32,012 bases of DNA, taken from positions 1-32,012 of the forward strand of contig CALMEE010000006.1 of assembly GCA_937862885.1 (NCBI GenBank), written 5' to 3'. The stretch is from an uncultured Planctomycetaceae bacterium (GTDB taxonomy: Bacteria > Planctomycetota > Planctomycetia > Pirellulales > Pirellulaceae). The notes beneath the pieces are model-generated. The model was given only the letters and a program-made list of their open reading frames with translations, was not told the DNA's origin and made no database searches. Below are positions 1 through 6,921 of this stretch, in pieces. Position numbers and translations under genes: made by a program. The stretch's first letter is position 1; every line of letters starts with the position of its first letter.

Positions 1-2
1 TC

Positions 3-878
3 CCCAACTGGTGCAACGTCGACTGCCTGTTCCAGGTTTACGATTCGTTGGGGGTGGTCGATAGTCCTTCTGGTGAACCAGCTCCGGCGGGCACGAGTGG
101 TTGGGCCAAATGGCTCCCTGATAGCCGCAAATGGGAAGTAGTCCAAATTGGCGATGGATGCTGCCAAGGTTCTTCCAGCTCTGGATCGTCAAGCTCATGG
201 TCCTCCTGGAGTTCGTCTTACGGCTCAAGTTCCAGCTCTTGGTCGTCCTCCTCGTCGGGTTCATCCAGCGGATCGTCTTCCGATTCCTCGTCGGGCTCAT
301 CGGCGAGTTCCAGTACATCCCTGTCATCTGACAGCAGTTCTGGTAGCTCTGGGTCAAGCGGCTCGTCGGGTTCATCCAGCAGTGGCCCAGAGAGTTGCGT
401 CACGATCTATGAGACCGATGTTCGCTGCGAAGACGGACTGCTAAACGTCTATCGTCGAGCAGTTTCGATCTGTCTCGAAAACGGCTCATTAAACCGATAT
501 GAGGGAGCATGGATTTTCTGGCACGGTGCCGGCTGCTGTAAGTGCGATTGCCCACCCAGTTCATCCAGCACGTCATCGTCGTGGAGTTCCTCTTGGTCGT
601 ACTCGTCGTCCTGGTCGTCCGATTGGTCCAGCAGCTGGCTATCAAGCGTCGAGCCCTCCGTGGAACCTTCAGTTAGCACGGAATCCAGCTATTGGTCCTC
701 CGGATCAAGCAGTTGGTTATCCAGTGTTGAGCCTTCAGTCGAACCATCCGTCAGCACCGAATCCAGCCTGTGGCCATCTGTTTCCAGTGAGGTACCGTCG
801 AGCAGTGGCAGCAGTAGCAGCTCCGGTAGCGTATCGGCCGTCGAGCCAAGTTTTGTTTTCCCGACCGAGTTTCCGTAG
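3..878 (+). CDS. Ser-rich Cys/Trp repeat protein (5' end outside window)
   Basis: The reading frame is open to the left edge, so only the 3' part is present. A TTG at 48 could serve as a start, but in-frame codons continue upstream of it. The visible protein alternates short Cys-containing modules with low-complexity Ser/Gly/Trp linkers. One module ends in GDGCC near position 160. A second spans about 393-555 and ends in AGCCKCDC. The C-terminal part holds two copies of a 20-residue WLSSVEPSVEPS-type repeat. No catalytic motif or C-terminal membrane anchor is visible. The gene ends 9 nt before a glycosyltransferase and heads a tight operon with a radical SAM protein and a second glycosyltransferase. 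I infer a secreted, surface or phage-tail-like structural protein whose Ser-rich linkers may be modified by those enzymes. The function is not recognised. Confidence 0.75.
   Translation, partial: PNWCNVDCLFQVYDSLGVVDSPSGEPAPAGTSGWAKWLPDSRKWEVVQIGDGCCQGSSSSGSSSSWSSWSSSYGSSSSSWSSSSSGSSSGSSSDSSSGSSASSSTSLSSDSSSGSSGSSGSSGSSSSGPESCVTIYETDVRCEDGLLNVYRRAVSICLENGSLNRYEGAWIFWHGAGCCKCDCPPSSSSTSSSWSSSWSYSSSWSSDWSSSWLSSVEPSVEPSVSTESSYWSSGSSSWLSSVEPSVEPSVSTESSLWPSVSSEVPSSSGSSSSSGSVSAVEPSFVFPTEFP
630..767 (+). repeat. Two 60-bp coding repeats, 78 bp apart
   Basis: Positions 630-689 and 708-767 encode the same 20 residues (SSWLSSVEPSVEPSVSTESS). They are separated by six codons (YWSSGS). The nucleotide copies differ at many synonymous third positions, so the protein repeat is conserved while the DNA has diverged. 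Inside each unit the SVEP motif is itself doubled. Confidence 0.85.
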
Positions 879-887
879 GAGGATTGA

Positions 888-1982
888 ATGCGTCTATTTG
901 TGGTTGGTTATCCTGGCGATCTTGGTGGCGCTTGCACTGAGCTGTGGCACACCTTGAAACTCTGGCGACGATTTGGGCTTGAAGTTCACCTGCTTCCGTT
1001 AGGCAGGCCAGTTCCGAAATGGCGGTCATTGGTAGACGGTATTGGCTGCGTTACGCACGATGTCCAGCCCGAGCACCTAGCTGCGATTCCTGTTTTGCCT
1101 GGTTCGCCGGTGATTGGATTCTGCAACTCGGATTTCCTCGCTCATGCACATCGGTTTCGGGCTTTGGACTGCCCGTTGATTTGGGTCAACTGCATGACCT
1201 GGTTGTTCGACGCCGAAAAGAAAATCTATGCCGAGCATGATCTGTTCGACGCCTTTGTCTTCCAGTCTGAATTCCAGCGGAGCGAGCTTGAACCACAGCT
1301 TGCGGAATTCGGCTACACACACGATCGTGGTTATTTGATCCGAGGAGCTTTCGATTTGGAAGAACTACCCTTTGCTCCACGTTCCCACCAAGCGGGCGAT
1401 GTGTTTGTTGTGGGCCGAATGGCTCGACCGGACCTCGACAAATGGTCCAGCAATACCTGGCCGATCTACAACGCGATCCAGTACGCTAACAAGCGGGCCA
1501 TCATGTTGGGGGTTGACGAACGCATCCACCAGAAGCTGGGGCCAACGCCGCCGTTTGCTGACTGCCTGCGGCCGATGGCGATTCCCGTTCAGCAGTATCT
1601 GTCGAACCTGCATTGCTTGATGCCGATCAACGGTGGAGCCCGAGAGAATTGGCCTCGTGCCGGCTTGGAAGCAATGGCTGCAGGCGTGCCCGTCGTCGCT
1701 CAAAACGAATGGGGCTGGAGCGAGATGATCGCCCATGGCGAAACTGGCTTTCTGGCCAACAACGATTGCGAGTTGGCCCACTTCGCGGCGTTATTAGCCT
1801 ACGACGAAGAGTTGCGACAAGCGATCATCAAGCAAGCCTATCAGCGACTGCAAGACGAACTGGCCAGTCCGGAGCGGATTTGGTCCGATTGGCAAAGACT
1901 GTTTTCGCAGCTCGATGACCAATCTCATCATTCCTCCGGTTCCTATCACCAGCAATTGGTGGCGGAGGCAGTCCATGAGTGA
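888..1982 (+). CDS. Glycosyltransferase, GT4-like (GT-B fold)
   Basis: This 364-residue protein has the layout of a retaining GT4-type glycosyltransferase. The N-terminal Rossmann-like half starts VVGYPGDLGGA with a glycine-rich acceptor loop. The C-terminal half carries the E-x7-E nucleotide-sugar motif at E253 to E261, followed by EAMAAGVPVVA and HGETGFL, which are typical of the donor-binding domain. The ATG at 888 is preceded by a strong AGGAGGA ribosome site at 877-883 that overlaps the end of the Ser-rich gene. The end overlaps the start of the radical SAM gene by 8 nt. The donor and acceptor sugars cannot be read from sequence. The context suggests glycosylation of the Ser-rich product, which is inference. 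Confidence 0.9.
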   Translation: MRLFVVGYPGDLGGACTELWHTLKLWRRFGLEVHLLPLGRPVPKWRSLVDGIGCVTHDVQPEHLAAIPVLPGSPVIGFCNSDFLAHAHRFRALDCPLIWVNCMTWLFDAEKKIYAEHDLFDAFVFQSEFQRSELEPQLAEFGYTHDRGYLIRGAFDLEELPFAPRSHQAGDVFVVGRMARPDLDKWSSNTWPIYNAIQYANKRAIMLGVDERIHQKLGPTPPFADCLRPMAIPVQQYLSNLHCLMPINGGARENWPRAGLEAMAAGVPVVAQNEWGWSEMIAHGETGFLANNDCELAHFAALLAYDEELRQAIIKQAYQRLQDELASPERIWSDWQRLFSQLDDQSHHSSGSYHQQLVAEAVHE

Positions 1983-2739
1983 GATTCCCGATTACACCCC
2001 CAAGAGCAACGAGGCGGAATGGCACATCACGTACAAGTGTGACTTGGCCTGTCCCAACTGCAATAGACTTTGCTTCTTGCCTCCTACAACGGGCGATATG
2101 ACGCTCGATGATGCGTGGGAGTTCAACCGACAGGCCAGAGAACTGGGTTGGTTTCCCAAAATCGTGATTCTTGGCGGCGAGCCGACGCTCCATCGCGACC
2201 TGTTCGAGTTCATCGACATCGCGAATGAACTGTCGCCTGGTCGAGTCGAGGTCTGGTCCAATGGCTATCGACCAGCTGCCAAGGAGAAACTGGCTCGAAT
2301 CCGCGAGGAGGGAAAAGCCAAAGTCTGTGAGGAGACCATCAAGGCTTGTGGCAGCGAAGTCCTGCAGCACGCCGATTTCTTCCTGGCACCCATCGACTTT
2401 GGCGTCATCAACCATCGCCCCTGCCACAACCATGCCGCCATCGGCTGCGGGATTTCGGTGGACGCCGAAGGCTATGCAGCATGTTCGATTGGCGGGGCTA
2501 TCGACAGCGTGCTTGAATTGGGTGTCCGCACCAAGAATCTGAAAGACTTGTTTGATGTCGAGTTCGTCCACAAACAGACGTGCGCCCTGTGTGATGTTTG
2601 CGGTCGAGAACTGGGCATCACCAGTCATCATATCGCCAAGAGTCAGGTCATGCATGGAACGCTGATGTCACCGTCCTGGCAACAAGCCGTCAATCGAATC
2701 GAATCCCGCAAGCGAACGTCGCAGGAGAAACCCGAATGA
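1975..2739 (+). CDS. Radical SAM protein with C-terminal Cys cluster
   Basis: The protein has 254 residues if started at the ATG at 1975. A GGAG ribosome site lies just upstream, and the earlier in-frame ATG at 1915 would overlap the previous gene more deeply. The radical SAM signature C-x3-C-x2-C is at C22, C26 and C29 (KCDLACPNC), and GGEPT follows near residue 67. The C-terminal half has C150, C158, C170 and a CxxCxxC at C203, C206 and C209. This spacing suggests a SPASM/Twitch-like auxiliary iron-sulfur cluster, as found in peptide- or protein-modifying radical SAM enzymes. It overlaps the upstream and downstream glycosyltransferase genes by 8 and 4 nt, which implies translational coupling. 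The substrate is unknown. A role in modifying the Ser-rich protein or a sugar is an inference from context. Confidence 0.85.
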   Translation: MSEIPDYTPKSNEAEWHITYKCDLACPNCNRLCFLPPTTGDMTLDDAWEFNRQARELGWFPKIVILGGEPTLHRDLFEFIDIANELSPGRVEVWSNGYRPAAKEKLARIREEGKAKVCEETIKACGSEVLQHADFFLAPIDFGVINHRPCHNHAAIGCGISVDAEGYAACSIGGAIDSVLELGVRTKNLKDLFDVEFVHKQTCALCDVCGRELGITSHHIAKSQVMHGTLMSPSWQQAVNRIESRKRTSQEKPE

Positions 2740-4457
2740 AACTCGCTGCTTTGTGCTGCACCTATTTGCGACCGGCGGGACTTGGACAACTCATCGAGTG
2801 TTTCCTGCGACAAGACTATCCACGCGAAATGCGGGAGTTGGTGATCCTGGATGACGCCGGCCAATATGAGAACCAAGCTGGCGAAGGCTGGCGGTTGATT
2901 TCCATTTCACAACGCTTCAATTCGCTGGGCGAGAAACGCAACGCGTGCGCAGCTTTGGCATCGCCCGATGTCGAGGGGTTCCTGATCGCCGACGATGACG
3001 ACATCTATCTGCCGCATTGGTTCCGCACTCAGGCCGAGGCTTTGAAACAGGCTGATTGGTCGCGACCGGGATTGGTTTTACTTGAGCACAACGACGGACT
3101 TCGCGAAGCCGACACGGGCGGTTTGTACCACGGTGGCTGGGCGTTTCGTAAGTCAGCCTTTCAGGAGGTCATTGGCTACGGGGCACACAACAACGGCGAG
3201 GATCAAGAGCTGGCACGACGCCTGTGCGAGTCGGGAGCAACCGAAATCGACCCTTGTACCTTCGCACCACCGTTCTACGTCTACCGCTACGACAACGCGA
3301 GTTACCATTTGAGTTACATGGACGATCGTGGCTATCGCGACTTGGGGAGCGATCGGCAACGAAATCGAGAGTCAATCACTGTGGGTTGGACACAAGACTG
3401 GGCAAGTCTCCCCGTCATCCGCCGCTTCACTTTTGGTCCCCACGTGAATCCGAAGTCCGACCGCACCCCGATTGAGTTGATCGGACCAGTCCTCGAACCC
3501 GGCACCAATGGCCCCCAAAACGGCATGTACGCCTTGCAAAAGGAACTCCGCAAACGCATCGACGAAGGCCTTGATTGGCTATCGATTAAACCGCTCCCTG
3601 TCAGCAAAGGGGCGATCCCGTGGTTCTGGAATTGGCAAGACCGTCGCTATACCATGTGGTGGGACGCTGAAGGCTTGCCCTTCATCCAAGGCCCCAATAT
3701 GCTCTTCATCAACTCAGCCACCCCCCGCATCGACCGTGAGGAGTGCGCCCTGCTCGATTCCCCGAACTGCCTGATGATGTTCTGTCACAGCGAGTGGTAT
3801 CGGGACCTAATCTTGGCCAACCGCGGCCCGAATAACAAATCCGAAATCGTGATGTGGCCGTACCCCATCGATCCCATGCCCGAAGGCCCGCTGCCGGCCG
3901 AGTATGATCTCCTAATCTACGCCAAGAACGGCCATCGTCCCGGACTACTCGAGCATCTGGCCGAACTCTACCCCAACCATATCCAATTCCACTACGGACA
4001 ATACAAACGCACCGACCTCATCGAAGCCGCCCGCCGCTCCCGCGACGAACAACCAACCCGCCCCCACCCCCCGCGGGCCCCCCGCCGCTCCCGCGCCTGC
4101 GCCTACCTAGCCGACGACGACCACGGCCCCCTGGCTCTGCAGGAAATCCTTCTTTCGGGATGTCCAACTGTTGGGGCGCGAACCGGGGCACCATATTTAC
4201 TCTGCGGCGGTCTAGGTAAGTTATTTGCTAGATTGCCGCCTGGCCGTAAGCATTTACAATCAGAACTCGATCTATCATTACTCGGTTCGTTTCTTGACGG
4301 AATTAAGGAAGCCCAACAATTCAAACGAATTGAAGTCCAAACGCTCGCTCAGTCATTGTTTAATTCAAAAACAGTCATAAACAGGCTCTTGGAAAGGATT
4401 TCAGATGAAATTTGGATCCTGACTGCAAGAAATGGTGAAAACTACGCTCGAAATTAA
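2736..4457 (+). CDS. Two-domain glycosyltransferase (GT2 + GT-B-like)
   Basis: The ATG at 2736 sits in an ATGA overlap with the radical SAM stop and has AGGAGA upstream. A longer in-frame start at 2598 is less likely. The protein has 573 residues. Residues 1-230 are GT2-like (GT-A fold): LCCTYLRPAGLGQLIECFL at the N-terminus, a DDDD metal/donor motif at residues 86-89, and GEDQE at 154-158 as the likely catalytic-base region. Residues about 330-540 resemble a GT-B glycosyltransferase half, with YAKNGHRPGLLE and GPLALQEILLSGCPTVG. It is the last gene of the operon and may transfer two sugars in sequence. Oddities are a C-rich block around 4030-4110 with a 15-bp direct repeat, and a clear fall in GC after about 4140 that continues into the next gene. 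Confidence 0.85.
   Translation: MKLAALCCTYLRPAGLGQLIECFLRQDYPREMRELVILDDAGQYENQAGEGWRLISISQRFNSLGEKRNACAALASPDVEGFLIADDDDIYLPHWFRTQAEALKQADWSRPGLVLLEHNDGLREADTGGLYHGGWAFRKSAFQEVIGYGAHNNGEDQELARRLCESGATEIDPCTFAPPFYVYRYDNASYHLSYMDDRGYRDLGSDRQRNRESITVGWTQDWASLPVIRRFTFGPHVNPKSDRTPIELIGPVLEPGTNGPQNGMYALQKELRKRIDEGLDWLSIKPLPVSKGAIPWFWNWQDRRYTMWWDAEGLPFIQGPNMLFINSATPRIDREECALLDSPNCLMMFCHSEWYRDLILANRGPNNKSEIVMWPYPIDPMPEGPLPAEYDLLIYAKNGHRPGLLEHLAELYPNHIQFHYGQYKRTDLIEAARRSRDEQPTRPHPPRAPRRSRACAYLADDDHGPLALQEILLSGCPTVGARTGAPYLLCGGLGKLFARLPPGRKHLQSELDLSLLGSFLDGIKEAQQFKRIEVQTLAQSLFNSKTVINRLLERISDEIWILTARNGENYARN
4030..4095 (+). repeat. 15-bp direct repeat bounding a C-rich in-frame insert
   Basis: The 15-mer CCCGCCGCTCCCGCG occurs at 4030-4044 and again at 4081-4095, 51 bp apart (17 codons). 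The DNA between them is almost all C and G with a few A, and encodes a Pro/Arg-rich stretch (DEQPTRPHPPRAP). The repeated codons give RRSR twice. Removing one unit would leave a smooth GT-B-like sequence (EAARRSRACAYLADDD). Confidence 0.85.
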
Positions 4458-4461
4458 TTCG

Positions 4462-5190
4462 TTAAGGGCGTGTCTTTTTCTGCGCAACGAAAACTATCCA
4501 TGGACTGAACGTGGTGATTTTGCGAAGTCTAAGCAATTGCTCCAGTCGCACCGCCATGGGAATCAGCGATGAATCGCTCATTCTCCCGAATGGCATCCAG
4601 CATAAACCAACTTCCTTGAGCATTTTGAATCCTTGTTTCCGCATGTAGGTTCGCCAAGGAGCATAAGACGCGGTGTAGTGTATAAATTCCCCGTCGGCAT
4701 CTCGTTTCAAATTTCTCATCAACGCTCTCCAAGATCGTGCGTTCTGAAAAACCCCGACAAAGACTCCGTTGTCCGACAATACTCGGTTGGCTTCGTGGAC
4801 GAACCACTCTTTCTCTACGATTTCGTGGACTTCAATTGCAAGCAAGATGCCAACCGAATTGGAATCACAGGGCAATTGAGTTGAATTTTGATCCACCAAG
4901 ATACAGTTTGCGCCGGGAATTCGCTTCTGGCATACTGTTAAAGCATCGGCATTAATGTCTGTGCACGTCATTTGCCAGCCTTGATCGGCAAGTATTTTTG
5001 ACCAACGACCACCCTCCGCTCCAATTTCGAGTGCCAGCCCAAAGGCAGGTACTTGCTTTAGAGCAAACTGGATCGCTTCAAGCTCAATGGAAGAAATGTA
5101 TTGTCCCCATCGCCGCTCCGCGACAGGCTCCCAAAACAGTTCGGTCGAGTCTCCGGTGTCTGGATGGTTCGAAGATGCTATGCTGCTCAT
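4462..5190 (-). CDS. Class I SAM-dependent methyltransferase
   Basis: The predicted protein has 242 residues from the ATG at 5190. GGAAAG lies 9 nt upstream, and a TTG ten codons earlier is a weaker start. Motif I is ALEIGAEGGRW (residues 53-63), an acidic residue after the second strand is D78 (CTDIN), and a motif II/III-like segment is SVGILLAIEVHEIVE followed by EANRVLSDNGVFVGVF. This is the pattern of Methyltransf_11/ubiE-like small-molecule methyltransferases. The gene converges on the GT operon with a 4-bp gap and lies 78 bp downstream of the anti-sigma gene on the same strand. It could be co-transcribed with the sigma/anti-sigma pair, but it has no obvious metal link. The substrate is unknown. 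Confidence 0.8.
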   Translation of the reverse strand: MSSIASSNHPDTGDSTELFWEPVAERRWGQYISSIELEAIQFALKQVPAFGLALEIGAEGGRWSKILADQGWQMTCTDINADALTVCQKRIPGANCILVDQNSTQLPCDSNSVGILLAIEVHEIVEKEWFVHEANRVLSDNGVFVGVFQNARSWRALMRNLKRDADGEFIHYTASYAPWRTYMRKQGFKMLKEVGLCWMPFGRMSDSSLIPMAVRLEQLLRLRKITTFSPWIVFVAQKKTRP

Positions 5191-5268
5191 CGTGTAAGTC
5201 TTTCCGGTATTGTAAGTCAACGGTAGTCGAGTAAATGGAACGCCTACCTTGCGAGGTTGACATGGCCG

Positions 5269-6210
5269 CTAAAAGTTGTTTGCAAACAACGAATCCACCT
5301 CGGAGTCACTTCGCAAGCCAACTACCACAACTTTCCCGGACAACCAGTCGAACGAAATAGCACTAACGCCGCGAAACCAAGTTTCTTGAACTTCGAGACC
5401 ATTTCGTTTCACAATTTTAACCGGTAAATTGCCGAAACTTACACTCTGCGACTGACATTGCTCAAAAACCAGAAATATCGATCCATCCGGACGTCGGCAA
5501 ACACTTACGACGCAATTACAACCGCCGTCTCCGCAGGTACATTTTCCTTTTGGACATTGGCAAGATGAAAGCGACAATAACATCGTTGATTCTGGGGTGG
5601 CTGAACCAGGAAGTGCGTCGTCATTCCAATACTTGCTTACATAAGTCAACCGTCCAAAGCTTGCATCTGCATCGGCGAGCGAAAGGTCTTCCAAGTTGTA
5701 ATGCTTTTTCAACGTGCGAATCGATGCTTGTGGGTCAGATTGGAATTGCTCTACCACAGGTTGTAAGTTGAGCGATACGTTCGTCGCCTGCTCGACCGCC
5801 GAGCGATCCATTGAGTTTCTATTGGTAGCCCAAGGCCGTCCGATTATGACAATCATCAACACGGTTGCCGCGAAACAAGCCGCTACCCCGAAAATGGCTC
5901 TCCATGGACGCGAACCCAACCGCGATTTAATTCGAATACTCCCCAGCTTTGAGGAATCGCAATTTTTCAATACTTGTCCATCTGTTCGGAGATTCATCCT
6001 CTGCTCAATCATCTCCCATAAGGGTATGTGACTCGAATCCGCCGAAAACGAATGAGCCAACTGATTGAGTTTTTGAAAATGAACTAACTCTCTAGCGCAA
6101 CTAGTGCAGGTAGCCAGATGTTGCTGCACTCCGTCCGTGAAGGCTCCTTCTAATTCACCGTCCATCCATGCGGAAAGATGTTCTTGAACAATTTTGCAAT
6201 CTATTTTCAT
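5269..6210 (-). CDS. Membrane anti-sigma factor, zinc-finger type, with Cys-rich sensor region
   Basis: From the ATG at 6210 the protein has 313 residues, with GGAGG 6 nt upstream and the start 1 nt after the sigma gene stop. The N-terminus is a zinc-binding anti-sigma domain: C5 followed by H31-x3-C35-x2-C38 (HLATCTSC). One transmembrane segment lies at about residues 103-125 (IFGVAACFAATVLMIVIIG). The remainder is predicted periplasmic and holds CQC-PKGK-CTC-GDGG-CNC at residues 217-233, a regular CxC-x4-CxC-x4-CxC array, with further Cys at 238 and 252. In known systems the zinc-finger domain sequesters the cognate ECF sigma factor until a signal arrives. The Cys array next to an efflux locus suggests direct metal sensing, which is inference. 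Confidence 0.85.
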   Translation of the reverse strand: MKIDCKIVQEHLSAWMDGELEGAFTDGVQQHLATCTSCARELVHFQKLNQLAHSFSADSSHIPLWEMIEQRMNLRTDGQVLKNCDSSKLGSIRIKSRLGSRPWRAIFGVAACFAATVLMIVIIGRPWATNRNSMDRSAVEQATNVSLNLQPVVEQFQSDPQASIRTLKKHYNLEDLSLADADASFGRLTYVSKYWNDDALPGSATPESTMLLSLSSCQCPKGKCTCGDGGCNCVVSVCRRPDGSIFLVFEQCQSQSVSFGNLPVKIVKRNGLEVQETWFRGVSAISFDWLSGKVVVVGLRSDSEVDSLFANNF

Positions 6211-6211
6211 T

Positions 6212-6763
6212 TTAACCCTCCCAGCCCAGCTCAATAAGTTGGTCGCGAAGCTCTCTTCTCGCGCGATTTAATCGCGAGCCAACCGTCCCTTCAGGAATGC
6301 CCACGATTTCGGCAATTTCTGCATAACTAAGCTCGTCAATGGCTTTCAATTCAAAAATGCGTCGAAGCTCCGGTTCAATTTGTTTCATAGCTTGTGTTAT
6401 CACTTCCGCAACTTCTGAGGCGATAAACGGCCGTTTGTCGATCTCAGGTTCGGGCTGTCGATCAAAATTAGTTGTCATGAGTTTTCGCTTTCGCTTACGC
6501 AGGTGTTGCAATGCCTCATTGACCATTACCCGATGAATCCAAGTAGAAAAAGCCGACTCAAATCGAAACGTTGGCAGCTTTTGGAATAACCGAATGAATG
6601 CGTCTTGCAGGACATCGTCCGCGTCGGATTGTCCAACGATTCTTTCAATCGTCCGGTAAACTTGATTCCCATACTTTTCATAAATCCGTCGCTGCGCATC
6701 GCGAACCCCTTTCGCCGCGAGGCGAATCGTTCCATCGTCCAATTCTTGATCTAGGTTTGACAT
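6212..6763 (-). CDS. ECF-type RNA polymerase sigma factor
   Basis: This 183-residue sigma-70 family protein has the two-domain ECF layout. Region 2 spans about residues 25-92 (DADDVLQDAFIRLF, then FSTWIHRVMVNEAL). Region 4 spans about 125-175 (RRIFELKAIDELSYAEIAEIVGIPEGTVGSRLNRAR), which holds the -35-binding helix-turn-helix. The linker is long and charged. The ATG at 6763 has GGCGGAAA upstream. The anti-sigma gene begins 1 nt after the stop, so the pair is one regulatory unit. The gene lies downstream of the RND pump on the same strand, but a separate promoter is plausible in the 158-bp gap. It probably controls the metal-efflux genes or its own operon. The target promoters are not established. 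Confidence 0.9.
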   Translation of the reverse strand: MSNLDQELDDGTIRLAAKGVRDAQRRIYEKYGNQVYRTIERIVGQSDADDVLQDAFIRLFQKLPTFRFESAFSTWIHRVMVNEALQHLRKRKRKLMTTNFDRQPEPEIDKRPFIASEVAEVITQAMKQIEPELRRIFELKAIDELSYAEIAEIVGIPEGTVGSRLNRARRELRDQLIELGWEG

Positions 6764-6865
6764 TCTATTTCCGCCAACCTGCTAACCGACCACAAATGCG
6801 GATTGGAATGTCCATAATTTGGATGATTCTCAAGCGGTGTCCCTTCACGGCAAATGGTTGCTTTC

Positions 6866-6893
6866 TTTATATCGCATTGTGAAAGGAAGCCAA
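6866..6893 (-). promoter_or_regulatory. Candidate sigma-70 promoter upstream of the ECF/anti-sigma pair
   Basis: On the minus strand TTGGCT (6893-6888) is followed after 16 bp by TATAAA (6871-6866). This would start transcription around 6859 and leave a leader of about 95 nt before the ATG at 6763. It is a consensus match only. An autoregulated ECF promoter elsewhere in the gap is equally possible. Confidence 0.35.
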
Positions 6894-6921
6894 TCTGCAA
6901 TAAAGTTGATCGATTTCACCA

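Noticed and set aside
1828..2655. Long open frame (275 codons) on the minus strand opposite the radical SAM gene
   Set aside because: It lies antisense to a gene with clear radical SAM motifs and has no recognisable domain. It is explained by codon bias of the true gene.
2598..2735. Earlier in-frame start for the two-domain glycosyltransferase
   Set aside because: It would extend deep into the radical SAM gene. The ATG at 2736 has a ribosome site and gives a normal GT2 N-terminus.
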